This document shows, piece by piece, positions 46,583-56,359 of a DNA stretch of 64,000 nt (positions are counted from its first letter, which is position 1; the number at the start of each line of letters is the position of its first letter). The notes under the pieces are model-generated. The model was not told the DNA's origin. It made no database searches and saw nothing but the letters and a program-made list of their open reading frames with translations. Origin of the DNA: Pseudomonas brassicacearum (GTDB taxonomy: Bacteria > Pseudomonadota > Gammaproteobacteria > Pseudomonadales > Pseudomonadaceae); contig NZ_CP007410.1 in NCBI RefSeq assembly GCF_000585995.1, forward strand, positions 1,081,430-1,145,429, in the 5' to 3' direction. A program made the position numbers and the translations under genes.

Positions 46583-46843
46583 TTATTCGTCCGACGGATT
46601 GAGCAGTTCGGACAAGGCGTCCGGTTGGCTCTTGAATGCCTTGGCGAACACATCGCGATTCTTCGCCATGTAGATCCCGGCCTCTTCCACCTGCTGCTCA
46701 CTCAGCGATGGAACGGCTTTTTGCAAAACCTCGGCCAGCAATTCGGCGAGTTCCAGCATTTTGTCATGACGGTCAGCTTCGGCTTTATCCATGAACAAGC
46801 GCTCCAGATCTCGGCTGCTGCGGTATACCACTTCGACGGCCAT
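46583..46843 (-). CDS. yebG: YebG-family SOS-induced protein
   Basis: An 86 aa small protein of the YebG family, induced by DNA damage in E. coli, function unknown. Conserved parts are MAVEVVYRSSRDLERLFMDK and EAGIYMAKNRDVFAKAF. A canonical LexA box lies 42 bp upstream of the start, so SOS control is directly supported by sequence. Confidence 0.92.
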   Translation of the reverse strand: MAVEVVYRSSRDLERLFMDKAEADRHDKMLELAELLAEVLQKAVPSLSEQQVEEAGIYMAKNRDVFAKAFKSQPDALSELLNPSDE

Positions 46844-46885
46844 TCACCACCTCACATGCCTTCACATTGTTTATCTTTGTGACTA

Positions 46886-46901
46886 CTGTATTTATATACA
46901 G
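46886..46901 (-). promoter_or_regulatory. LexA (SOS) box of yebG
   Basis: CTGTATTTATATACAG matches the CTG-TATATATATA-CAG consensus with a single inner change. Located just upstream of yebG, and the only good LexA site I noticed in the window. Confidence 0.85.
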
Positions 46902-47101
46902 GCCAGAGAATAAGCGAATCCTCTTCCCTTGGATAGTGGCTTTTTAATGTAGACCGCTTTCGGGGTTTGTCGCGCGAGTAAAGTGTCGACTACCAGCCTA
47001 TTGCCATCTCACCCACAGCCGCTGGCCTTTTTTCTGCATGCAGAATAACCGTCACGTCCAACCTGCATCATCCGGTCGAGTCGACCTAAGGAAATTACAT
47101 C

Positions 47102-47602
47102 GTGAAAATCAACTGGGCCGAGAATCTGCGCCAGAACGTGCATCAGCTGGCTGAATCCCTGGGAAACCTGTTCGTCGAGACCTTCCACTACCTGGCGTTG
47201 TTCGCCATTGGTGCGGTAACCGCGTGGGCGGCGGTCATGGAGTTCCTGCAGATGATCGAGGCGGGGCACATCAAGATCGATGACATCCTGCTGCTGTTCA
47301 TCTACCTGGAATTGGGGGCGATGGTCGGGATTTACTTCAAGACCAATCACATGCCCGTGCGGTTTCTGATCTACGTGGCGATCACGGCATTGACGCGCTT
47401 GCTGATTTCCAACGTCTCCCATCACAGCCCGCCAGACCTGGGGATCATCTACCTGTGCGGTGGCATCCTGCTGCTGGCGTTCGCGATCCTGGTGGTGCGT
47501 TACGCTTCGTCGCAATTCCCTTCGGTGAAGATCGAGCACCCGCACCGCCAGGTTGGCGCGGGTTCCAGTGAGCATGCCGAAGTGGAGAAGGGAGAGATCT
47601 AG
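47102..47602 (+). CDS. psiE: PsiE-family membrane protein
   Basis: A 166 aa inner-membrane protein with four hydrophobic segments (about residues 26-50, 58-78, 86-105, 115-135), matching the phosphate-starvation-inducible PsiE family (YLELGAMVGIYFKTNHMPVR). Function unknown. Translation starts at GTG 47102 after CTAAGGAAATTACATC. Its stop shares the palindromic CTAG with the stop of the opposing DUF3509 gene, so the two overlap by 4 bp tail to tail. Confidence 0.88.
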   Translation: MKINWAENLRQNVHQLAESLGNLFVETFHYLALFAIGAVTAWAAVMEFLQMIEAGHIKIDDILLLFIYLELGAMVGIYFKTNHMPVRFLIYVAITALTRLLISNVSHHSPPDLGIIYLCGGILLLAFAILVVRYASSQFPSVKIEHPHRQVGAGSSEHAEVEKGEI

Positions 47603-47916
47603 AAGCCTGCGAGGGAGGAGGCGAGCCCCTGTGCCTGCGGCGGTGGCAGTTTGATGGTGTCACCGCCGGTCATGGCTTCGAGGATCGCCACGGCGCTGTG
47701 GCCCTGCTCGATGGCAATACCGAACTGAATGCTCTGCACCAGGCGTTTGAGCCGTTCCGGATCGTTGCGCTGCTGGGCACTGATCATGCGTTTGGCGACG
47801 ATGCGTCCGGTCTTGGAAAGGGTCAGCATGATGCTGCCGTCCAGGCCCTGGATGCTCAGGTTGATTTGATATTGCGGCGCAAAAGCGTCGGTAATGATCT
47901 GAAAAGGGTTGTCCAT
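47599..47916 (-). CDS. DUF3509 protein
   Basis: A 105 aa protein of the DUF3509 family, found essentially in Pseudomonas, function unknown. Typical parts are MDNPFQIITDAFAPQYQINL, LDGSIMLTLS and RMISAQQRNDPERLKRLVQ. Soluble, with no signal peptide. Convergent with psiE, overlapping by 4 bp. Confidence 0.88.
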   Translation of the reverse strand: MDNPFQIITDAFAPQYQINLSIQGLDGSIMLTLSKTGRIVAKRMISAQQRNDPERLKRLVQSIQFGIAIEQGHSAVAILEAMTGGDTIKLPPPQAQGLASSLAGF

Positions 47917-48094
47917 GATGCGTCACCGCCTGATTGAACGTGCAGTTGTTGACCGGCCTTGATCGGGATTAGTTCGCAACACCGGACCATCGGCCATTCC
48001 ATGATCGTGTTCATCGCAAGGTTGCAGGGCCGGGCAGGCGGCCTGTCAGAAGGACCGCGACCTGCGAGGCTCCTACAGAGAGTTAGCAAGTGGC
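47917..48094. other. intergenic region upstream of the DUF3509 gene
   Basis: Probably carries the DUF3509 promoter on the minus strand. No binding site or repeat recognised. Confidence 0.4.
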
Positions 48095-48253
48095 ATGCCG
48101 GAAAAACTGTCGGACAATGATCGCGGCGCCTGGGCGCTGGAGGCTCTGGAATACGGCTGTCGCGGCTGCCCGTTTCGGGGCAATAACGCGCGGATGTTCG
48201 CTGACGGTGCAGGGCGGGAGGGGAATTTACGGGGGATGGGTCAGGCGAGGTAA
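48095..48253 (+). CDS. possible 52-aa small protein with a CxxC motif
   Basis: ATG 48095 to TAA 48253, beginning MPEKLSDNDRGAWALEALEY and containing GCRGCPFRGNN. The CxxC suggests a small zinc-ribbon-like or redox peptide, but no family is recognised. Codon choice is Pseudomonas-like in the first 40 codons. No clear ribosome-binding site (AGAGAGTTAGCAAGTGGC upstream). It could be chance. Confidence 0.35.
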   Translation: MPEKLSDNDRGAWALEALEYGCRGCPFRGNNARMFADGAGREGNLRGMGQAR

Positions 48254-48422
48254 CTCCCGACATTAACAGTGCTTTTGCCCGTTGTCCGGCTTTATTTGCA
48301 AATCAATATTTATCTTTTTACAGGGGTTGAATTGTTCTTCCGCCAGCCCGACTCTGTATTCAAGGGGCCGTTGCACCAACGTCGATGGCCCCCGGCGAGC
48401 TAGCTGAAATAAGGGATGAACT

Positions 48423-48833
48423 ATGCAAATCCAAGTCAACAGCGATAACCATATTCAAAGCAGCATCCGACTGGAGGAGTGGGTACGTACTACCATCGAA
48501 AGCACGCTCGAACGTTATGAAGAGGATCTGACACGGGTCGAGGTTCATTTGCGGGACGAGAACGGCGACAAGCCCGGTCCCCATGATTTGCGTTGCCAGC
48601 TTGAAGCACGGCCAAAAGGCCATCAGCCGATTTCCGTGACGCACAAGGCCGATACACTGGAACTGGCGATCGAGGGGGCGGCCACCAAGCTTGAAAACGC
48701 CCTGGAGCACATGTTCGGCAAACTGCGCGGAAAACGCGCCGCTATCGAGGTTCCGACCGAATCAGTAGCCTTGGCCGATGCGATGCTGGAAGAAGAATTC
48801 CTGGAGAACGAACGGGCTGCGCTTAACGGCTGA
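48423..48833 (+). CDS. HPF/RaiA-family ribosome-associated protein
   Basis: A 136 aa protein related to hibernation-promoting factor, which binds the decoding region of idle ribosomes. The fold is recognisable in MQIQVNSDNHIQSSIRLEEW, LERYEEDLTRVEVHLRDENG and HKADTLELAIEGAATKLENA. It is longer than the rpoN-linked Hpf of Pseudomonas and stands alone, so it is a second, paralogous member whose role is inferred only. Terminator downstream. Confidence 0.85.
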   Translation: MQIQVNSDNHIQSSIRLEEWVRTTIESTLERYEEDLTRVEVHLRDENGDKPGPHDLRCQLEARPKGHQPISVTHKADTLELAIEGAATKLENALEHMFGKLRGKRAAIEVPTESVALADAMLEEEFLENERAALNG

Positions 48834-48865
48834 AACCTCGTTCATTGTTAATTTCCGACTTGAAA

Positions 48866-48895
48866 CGGGCCTGCAATCGCAGGCCCGTTTTTGCT
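48866..48895 (+). terminator. terminator after the HPF-like gene
   Basis: CGGGCCTGC-AATC-GCAGGCCCG followed by TTTTTGCTTTT, about 30 bp after the stop. Confidence 0.9.
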
Positions 48896-48937
48896 TTTAT
48901 CGATCCGAAGTGACAAGCCAGTGACCGACGCCATCGG

Positions 48938-49813
48938 CTAGCGTAAAAACGCCTGCCGATACTCCCCGGGCGTGGCGCCCAAGACCTGGCGAAAACGGTT
49001 GGTAAAGTGACTGGCGCTGGCAAATCCACACGCCAGTGCCACATCGCCCAGCGGTTGTGAAGTACTGCGCAGCAAGTGCCGCGCGCGTGCCAGGCGCCTG
49101 GCCAACACATATTGATGGGGTGGCAGCCCGAAGCTTTCGCGGAACATCCGCGCGAAGTGATATTCGGACAACGCACACAGCGCCGCCAGTTGCCCGAGGC
49201 TGATGGCATCGGCCAGATGGCTGTCGATGTAGTCCACCAGCAACCGCCGCTGGTGAGCGGCCAGCCCGCCCTTGAGGCGGAGCCCCTGACGCTGTCCAAC
49301 CTGGCTGAGCAGCAGATGGTTGAGCAGTTCATGGGCCAGGCTGGTGGTCAGCAGCCGTTCACCGGGCTCGTCCCAGTTCAGGGCGATCAATTGACGAAAG
49401 CGTTGTGCCTGTTGCGGATCGTCGAGGAAGGTCGCCTCGTGCAGTTGCACCTGCCGGGGTTCGCGGTCCAGCAGCGTGACGCAGCCAAGGGCGAATTGTT
49501 CGGGGCTGAAGTACAGGTGAGCGAGACGAATATCACCGTTGATGACCCAGGCCGATTCATGGCCGGCCGGCAGGATGCAGAGTTTGTCGGGAGCCCCCGT
49601 GGTGTCGGGCCGTTCGCGGCGAAACGTGCCGGTGCCGCCGGCGATGTAGCACGACAGCGTATGGTGGGTCGGCGCCTCATAGTCCCGGGCGTCGTGATGA
49701 TTGCTCCACAAAGCAGCCGCCATGCCGTCCCCGAGCTCGGCACTGTGCTCCAGGCGAGCATTGGGCGAACTGTTGAGGGCTTGAAAGACTTGCAGGGTTT
49801 GCAGTGTCGGCAT
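48938..49813 (-). CDS. AraC-family transcriptional regulator
   Basis: A 291 aa regulator with an N-terminal cupin-type sensing domain (about residues 20-160) and two C-terminal helix-turn-helices (LGQLAALCALSEYHFARMFR and LGDVALACGFASASHFTNRF, about 205-285). Divergent from the EamA exporter gene, with which it shares a 136-bp promoter region; it probably controls that transporter. Ligand unknown. Confidence 0.9.
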   Translation of the reverse strand: MPTLQTLQVFQALNSSPNARLEHSAELGDGMAAALWSNHHDARDYEAPTHHTLSCYIAGGTGTFRRERPDTTGAPDKLCILPAGHESAWVINGDIRLAHLYFSPEQFALGCVTLLDREPRQVQLHEATFLDDPQQAQRFRQLIALNWDEPGERLLTTSLAHELLNHLLLSQVGQRQGLRLKGGLAAHQRRLLVDYIDSHLADAISLGQLAALCALSEYHFARMFRESFGLPPHQYVLARRLARARHLLRSTSQPLGDVALACGFASASHFTNRFRQVLGATPGEYRQAFLR

Positions 49814-49949
49814 GATCGGTTCTCTCCGACTCGAATCCTACTCCGTCGGCCGGCCCATGCCAGCCCGCAAACCGACAAAAGCGCAAGTTTACGCAAGTGC
49901 GGGAGGGACAACGGCGGGACACTGAGGGTCATTGTCAGGAGTCGTCACC

Positions 49950-50852
49950 ATGAACCTCTCGTTGTACCTGCTTACCGTACTCATCTGGGGCACCACGTGG
50001 ATTGCCCTGAAACTGCAGTTGGGTGTTGTCGCCATCCCGGTGTCGATTGTCTATCGCTTCGGCCTCGCGGCCCTGATTCTGTTTGCGATGCTGTTGCTCA
50101 GTCGGCGCCTGCAGGTGATGAACCGGCGCGGCCATTTGATTTGCGTTGCCCAGGGCCTGTGTCTGTTCTGCATCAACTTCATGTGTTTCCTCACGGCCAG
50201 CCAGTGGATTCCCAGCGGCTTGGTTGCCGTGGTGTTTTCCACCGCCACGCTCTGGAATGCGTTCAATGCCCGGGTATTTTTCGGCCAGCGGATCGCGCGT
50301 AACGTGCTGTTGGGCGGCGCCTTGGGGCTGCTGGGGTTGGCACTGTTGTTCTGGCCGGAACTGGCCGGCCACAGCGCGAGCCCACAGACGCTGCTGGGGT
50401 TAGCGTTGGCGTTATTGGGCACCTTGTGTTTCTCGGCGGGCAACATGCTCTCGAGCCTGCAACAGAAGGCCGGCCTCAAGCCGTTGACCACCAATGCCTG
50501 GGGCATGGCTTATGGTGCGGCGATGTTGGCGGTGTGGTGTGTTTTCAAAGGCATTCCGTTCGACATGGAATGGAACGCGCGTTACGTCGGCTCGCTGTTG
50601 TACCTGGTGATCCCGGGCTCGGTGATCGGCTTTACTGCCTACCTGACGCTGGTGGGGCGCATGGGCCCGGAGCGAGCAGCGTATTGCACGGTGCTGTTTC
50701 CGGTGGTGGCCTTGAATGTCTCGGCGTTTGCCGAAGGTTATCAATGGACCGCGCCGGCGCTGGCCGGGTTGGTCCTGGTGATGCTGGGGAACGTGCTGGT
50801 GTTCCGCAAGCCGCGGCTGGTGGCAGCGAATGTCGCCTTGGGCGCACGCTGA
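49950..50852 (+). CDS. EamA/DMT-family transporter
   Basis: A 300 aa inner-membrane exporter with two EamA repeats and about ten hydrophobic helices (LIWGTTWIALKLQLGVVAIP at the N-terminus). The family exports amino acids and metabolites. ATG 49950 is chosen over an upstream start at 49932 because CAGGAG lies 8 bp ahead. Divergent from the AraC-type gene. Substrate unknown. Confidence 0.9.
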   Translation: MNLSLYLLTVLIWGTTWIALKLQLGVVAIPVSIVYRFGLAALILFAMLLLSRRLQVMNRRGHLICVAQGLCLFCINFMCFLTASQWIPSGLVAVVFSTATLWNAFNARVFFGQRIARNVLLGGALGLLGLALLFWPELAGHSASPQTLLGLALALLGTLCFSAGNMLSSLQQKAGLKPLTTNAWGMAYGAAMLAVWCVFKGIPFDMEWNARYVGSLLYLVIPGSVIGFTAYLTLVGRMGPERAAYCTVLFPVVALNVSAFAEGYQWTAPALAGLVLVMLGNVLVFRKPRLVAANVALGAR

Positions 50853-50876
50853 GATATAACGTCTAGAGATAAACCC

Positions 50877-51003
50877 GTGGCGAGGGAGCTTGCTCCCGCT
50901 GGGTTGCGAAGCAACCCCAAGATGCATCTGCCGCCGCAGTGCATCAGATAAACCGTAAGGGGGGCTGCTGCGCAGCCCAGCGGGAGCAAGCTCCCTCGCC
51001 ACG
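50877..51003. repeat. paired REP palindromes, GCGAGGGAGCTTGCTCCCGC family
   Basis: Intact pair with GGGTTGCGAAGCAACCCC and GCTGCTGCGCAGCCCAGC arms, between convergent genes. A run of nine G follows at 51015-51023. Confidence 0.85.
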
Positions 51004-51038
51004 GTGTGTTCCCCCGGGGGGGGGCTTTTGCGGAGAAT

Positions 51039-52010
51039 TTATTTCCAGACTTGCGGGTTGACCAGGTTTTGCGGTCGCTCGCCCATCAATGCACTTCGCA
51101 AGTTATCCACAGCAAGATTGGCCATGGCCTCGCGGGTCTCGTGGGTCGCCGAGCCGATGTGGGGCAAGGTCACGGCGTTTTTCAGCTGGAACAGCGGTGA
51201 TTCGGTCAATGGCTCTTTCTCGTAGACATCCAGCCCGGCGCCGCGGATGCGGTTGCTCTGCAGGGCTTCGATCAGCGCCGGTTCATCCACCACCGGGCCA
51301 CGGGAAATGTTCACCAGGATGGCGCTCGGTTTCATCAGGGCCAGTTCGCGTTGGCCGATCAGATGACGGGTCTTCTCGCTCAATGGCACCACGAGGCAGA
51401 CAAAGTCCGCTTCGGCCAGCAACTGATCCAGCTCGCGAAATTGTGCGCCCAACTGGTTTTCCAGTTCGGTCTTGCGGCTGTTGCCGCTGTAGATGATCGG
51501 CATGTTGAACCCCAGCCGGCCACGCCGGGCAATGGCCGCGCCAATGTTGCCCATGCCGACGATACCCAGGGTCTTGCCGTGCACATCGCTGCCGAACAGT
51601 TGCGGGCCGACTGTCGCTTGCCATTGCCCGGCCTTGGTCCAGGCGTCCAGTTCAGCGGCACGACGGGCGCTGGTCATCAGCAAGGTGAAGGCCAGGTCGG
51701 CGGTGCTTTCGGTGAGCACGTCGGGGGTGTTGGTGAGCATGATCCCGCGTTCATTGAAGTAGGCCAGGTCGTAGTTGTCGTAACCCACTGACACACTCGA
51801 CACCACTTGCAGGTTCGCGGCGCTTTGCAGTTGCTCGCGGCCGAGCTTGCGACCGACACCGATCAGGCCATGGACGTGGGGCAAGGCTTCGTTGAATTGC
51901 GCGTTGATGTCGCCGTTCGACGGGTTGGGCACGATCACGTCGAAATCCTGTTGCAGGCGCTCGACCATCTTGGGCGTGATACGGCTGAAGGCAAGTACGG
52001 TTTTTTTCAT
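51039..52010 (-). CDS. D-2-hydroxyacid dehydrogenase (GhrB / 2-ketogluconate reductase type)
   Basis: A 323 aa NAD(P)H-dependent reductase of glyoxylate, hydroxypyruvate or 2-ketogluconate. The nucleotide loop is GIVGMGNIGAAIARR (about residue 150). The catalytic Arg lies in ILVNISRGPVVDE, Glu in GAGLDVYEKEPL and His in LPHIGSATHETR. The start at 52010 (MKKTVLAFSRI) is chosen over 52031 by family alignment. No ketogluconate operon is adjacent, so the substrate stays open between GhrB and KguD types. Confidence 0.88.
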   Translation of the reverse strand: MKKTVLAFSRITPKMVERLQQDFDVIVPNPSNGDINAQFNEALPHVHGLIGVGRKLGREQLQSAANLQVVSSVSVGYDNYDLAYFNERGIMLTNTPDVLTESTADLAFTLLMTSARRAAELDAWTKAGQWQATVGPQLFGSDVHGKTLGIVGMGNIGAAIARRGRLGFNMPIIYSGNSRKTELENQLGAQFRELDQLLAEADFVCLVVPLSEKTRHLIGQRELALMKPSAILVNISRGPVVDEPALIEALQSNRIRGAGLDVYEKEPLTESPLFQLKNAVTLPHIGSATHETREAMANLAVDNLRSALMGERPQNLVNPQVWK

Positions 52011-52108
52011 CGCGGAAGGCTCATCGGGCAAGGAATACCAAGCACGCTAACATTCCTGGCGAGGGTTAGGCGAGAGGGGAGTGTGATCGGCATGCCGCAA
52101 ACTCCACG

Positions 52109-52198
52109 TGTGGGAGCGGGCTTGCTCGCGAAAGCGGACTGACATTCAGCATCAATGCAAGCTGACCCGACGCCTTCGCGAGCAAGCCCGCTCCCACA
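52109..52198. repeat. paired REP palindromes, TGTGGGAGCGGGCTTGCTCG family
   Basis: Fourth copy of this family, between the reductase start and the YkgJ gene end. Confidence 0.85.
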
Positions 52199-52223
52199 GA
52201 GATTTGCTGCAACCGTCTGAGGT

Positions 52224-52973
52224 TTATGCTGCCCGCAGCGAAATAAACGCGTAGTTGACCGGTACTTCAGTGACCACGCGCGCGCCGCTGGCCAGTACCT
52301 GGCCGGCAACGTCATCACCGGACAGATGGAACTGCCATTCACTGGCTTGCTGCGCCAGCGGCTGCGCGCGGAGCTGATCGAGGGTGGCGGCGAAGGCTGT
52401 CATGTCGGGCAGATAAGCGGTAAATCCGTCGCCCTTCAGCGCAGTGGTGTGAATGCCCAGGGAGGCGCAGACACGCTCCTTGAGCTGGATTTCTTCGCGA
52501 TCAGCCTGGCGTGAGCGTTCAATCAAGCTGGCCAGTTCCTGGTCCACCAGTTCACCGCCAAGGATCAATTGCGGCCCGGTTTCCCACGACTCTGGTGGGC
52601 ATTCCTTCACGGCGATGTTGAGAGGGATGTGCGGATTGATTTCCATCGGATAGATGCGGCACACCAATGGCCGGCGCTCGTAGATGCGGCACAGGTTCTC
52701 ATCGTCAAGATTCCGGCAACGACCAACGTTGTAGGCGGCGAAAGTGATCGCCACGAAGGCTTCGGTGCTACCGCTGCGGACCACCACTGAACGGCGCTGG
52801 GCGTGCTCGCGTTGCGCCGGCGGCAGGCCAAGGCCATTGGGCAGGAAGGCCTCCACCAGAACAATCACCTGGCCGCCGTCGTCAGCCCACATGCGGGCCT
52901 CATCGAGGGTCAGGGGAACGTGGTGATCGGTGCAGCACTTGCCGCACCCTACGCAGGAAAACGTTGTGTTCAT
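52224..52973 (-). CDS. YkgJ-family cysteine-cluster protein
   Basis: A 249 aa protein with an N-terminal cysteine cluster CVGCGKCC (Cys7, 10, 13, 14) and later CRNL, CRIYERRPLVCRIYP motifs. YkgJ/FliB-like proteins are thought to bind zinc or an iron-sulfur cluster through these residues; function unknown. The C-terminal half is poorly conserved. Stands alone. Confidence 0.85.
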   Translation of the reverse strand: MNTTFSCVGCGKCCTDHHVPLTLDEARMWADDGGQVIVLVEAFLPNGLGLPPAQREHAQRRSVVVRSGSTEAFVAITFAAYNVGRCRNLDDENLCRIYERRPLVCRIYPMEINPHIPLNIAVKECPPESWETGPQLILGGELVDQELASLIERSRQADREEIQLKERVCASLGIHTTALKGDGFTAYLPDMTAFAATLDQLRAQPLAQQASEWQFHLSGDDVAGQVLASGARVVTEVPVNYAFISLRAA

Positions 52974-53051
52974 TGAGCAACCGGTCGAAGGCTAGCAAGT
53001 GGCGACAGATAAACGCCGCGATGAACCGTTGCAAAGCAAGTTATGCGCCAT

Positions 53052-53378
53052 TCACCGCGGGCTATCGGCCGGACGAATCGCGTCCCACTCGGTGACATAG
53101 GCGGTTTTGGTTTTCTTGCGGTAGAGGCACAGCTCGGTGCCGGTCGCGTCTTTCATGTGTTTCTGCGGGTACTGGCCTTGCAGTAACAGCGCGGTGTAGC
53201 CGACCCGGTCGTCGAACTGCGCGGCGGTGCCCACCGGTTCGACGTTTTTCAGGCCACTGGCCTTGATGCAGCTGGCGAGGACGGCTTTGTCATGCGCGGC
53301 CCAGGCGTCGGGGCTGGCGGCGTGGGCCTGAAAGGCCAGGGCGGTGAGACTCATGAGGATAAGAGCTTGGGGTTTCAT
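53052..53378 (-). CDS. small secreted protein of unknown function
   Basis: A 108 aa protein with a clear signal peptide (MKPQALILMSLTALAFQAHA, cleavage before ASPDAW). The mature part has two Cys (SCIKASGLKN, ELCLYRKKTK), enough for one periplasmic disulfide. Not recognised beyond a Pseudomonas-type hypothetical. The start at 53378 is set by the signal peptide. Confidence 0.75.
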   Translation of the reverse strand: MKPQALILMSLTALAFQAHAASPDAWAAHDKAVLASCIKASGLKNVEPVGTAAQFDDRVGYTALLLQGQYPQKHMKDATGTELCLYRKKTKTAYVTEWDAIRPADSPR

Positions 53379-53437
53379 TGGGCATGTCCTTGTTCTGGGA
53401 GCCAGGGCAGGAGTATGCCTGAGGTTTGCCGGGCGAT

Positions 53438-53469
53438 GATCGATCCCACGCCTTGGCATGGGAGCGATC
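53438..53469. other. imperfect stem-loop downstream of cheV
   Basis: GATCGATCCCA and TGGGAGCGATC pair with one bulge around a GC-rich loop, just beyond the cheV stop on the minus strand. No T tract, so its status as a terminator is uncertain. Confidence 0.35.
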
Positions 53470-53478
53470 TGGCCCGCC

Positions 53479-54381
53479 TCAATGACCTTGTTCGGCGACG
53501 GCCTTGGCCGCGGTGATCAGGCACTTGGTCAGTTCCGGCGAGGAGAACTTGGTCAGGACTCCGTTGGCACCGGCCAACCGGGCCTTTTCGCTGTTCATGG
53601 CGCTGTCCAGCGAGGTGTGCAGCAACACGTAGAGGTGGGCGAAGTCCGGGGTCTCGCGCAGGGTGCGGGTGAGGGCGTAGCCGTCCATCTCCGACATTTC
53701 GATGTCGGAGACGATCAGGTTGATCTGTTGATCGGTGCCTTGCAGGTCCAGCAGGCACTCGATGGCTTCCTTGGCACTGCGGGCAGTGTGGCATTGCAGG
53801 CCCAGGTTGCGCAGGGTGTACACCGATTGTTGCAGTGCCACCTGGCTGTCATCGACCACCAGGATTCGTGCGTGGCCCAGTACTTCGGCGTCTTCCATGC
53901 TCAGTTCGGTCGGCGCGGTTTCGATCTGTGCCGGGGCGATGCCATGGATGACTTTCTCGATGTCGAGCACCTGCACCAGCGTGCCGTCCACCGAGGTCAC
54001 GCCGGTGATGAACGCCCGCACGCCGCCGGAGCCGTAGGGCGGCGGTTTGATGTCGGTGGTCAGGCAATGCACGATCTTGCTCACTGCCTGCACATGCAGG
54101 CCCTGCTTGGAACGGCTGACGTCGGTGACGATCAGGCAACCGCCATCCGGATCCTCCAGTGGCCGCTCGCCGATGGCGCGGCTCAAGTCGATCACCGACA
54201 AAGAAGTCCCGCGCAGGGTGGCGATGCCTTTGACGTGTGGGTGCGACTCCGGCAGCTTGGTCAGCGGCGGGCAGGGAATGATTTCACTGACTTTGAGCAG
54301 GTTGATCGCCATCAGCTTGCCGCTGCGCAAGGTAAATAGCAGAAGCGAAAGTGAATCTGCGCGGGCTTTATTGGAAGACAT
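53479..54381 (-). CDS. cheV: chemotaxis coupling protein CheV
   Basis: A 300 aa fusion of a CheW-like coupling domain (residues about 10-160; TLRSGKLMAINLLKVSEIIP, GIATLRGTSLSVIDLS) and a C-terminal receiver domain with acidic pair Asp177-Asp178 and phospho-acceptor Asp226 (IVSDIEMSEMDG). It links chemoreceptors to CheA and adapts through phosphorylation. The start at 54381 follows the family N-terminus (MSSNKARADSL). No other che genes nearby, as usual for solitary cheV genes in pseudomonads. Confidence 0.93.
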   Translation of the reverse strand: MSSNKARADSLSLLLFTLRSGKLMAINLLKVSEIIPCPPLTKLPESHPHVKGIATLRGTSLSVIDLSRAIGERPLEDPDGGCLIVTDVSRSKQGLHVQAVSKIVHCLTTDIKPPPYGSGGVRAFITGVTSVDGTLVQVLDIEKVIHGIAPAQIETAPTELSMEDAEVLGHARILVVDDSQVALQQSVYTLRNLGLQCHTARSAKEAIECLLDLQGTDQQINLIVSDIEMSEMDGYALTRTLRETPDFAHLYVLLHTSLDSAMNSEKARLAGANGVLTKFSSPELTKCLITAAKAVAEQGH

Positions 54382-54531
54382 AAAAACCTTCTGTGGAAAA
54401 AGGTGGGGCGAGCACGAAGATCGCCAAAACAGCTTTTGATATTGGGTTATCGACTTGTTGAGGGCAGGCTTTAGGACAAAACCTGTCGACAGCAAGGATC
54501 GTTGTAACAAGATCCCTGTTGCAGAGAGTTA

Positions 54532-54645
54532 TGTGGCGAGGGAGCTTGCTCCCGCTCGAGCGCGCAGCGGTCGCCAAATTCAACCTCGCGCCGCAGTTGG
54601 TAGGGAGCGCTGCGCACTCCAGCGGGAGCAAGCTCCCTCGCCACG
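54532..54645. repeat. paired REP palindromes, GCGAGGGAGCTTGCTCCCGC family
   Basis: Intact pair with diverged inner arms (GAGCGCGCAGCGGTCGCC and GAGCGCTGCGCACTCC), between the cheV start and the norR stop. Confidence 0.85.
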
Positions 54646-54652
54646 GGGGCAA

Positions 54653-56204
<1,552 letters not shown>

Positions 56205-56209
<5 letters not shown>

Positions 56210-56260
56210 AATGACTCCATGTAGTCGTAAAGACTATAGAGTGCGCCGTGTCGATATGAC
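56205..56260. promoter_or_regulatory. three NorR enhancer sites, GT-N7-AC
   Basis: GTCATAATGAC (56205-56215), GTCGTAAAGAC (56224-56234) and GTCGATATGAC (56250-56260) all fit GT-N7-AC with GTC-GAC symmetry. E. coli norV likewise has three NorR sites. The first overlaps the norR start codon. Confidence 0.85.
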
Positions 56261-56300
56261 TACTTTATTTTTAAACTATTGATAATAAACATAAAAATTA

Positions 56301-56318
56301 TTGGCATGGAAACTGATA
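56301..56318 (+). promoter_or_regulatory. candidate sigma-54 promoter of hmp
   Basis: TTGGCATGGAAACTGATA has GG at -24 and, after 10 bp, GA where the consensus has GC, so the -12 element is one base off. It lies 41 bp after the last NorR site, with an AT-rich stretch in between that could bind IHF. Confidence 0.5.
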
Positions 56319-56359
56319 AAGCCTGGGTACTGTTCTCTGTATACGCCAGGAGTCACCCT

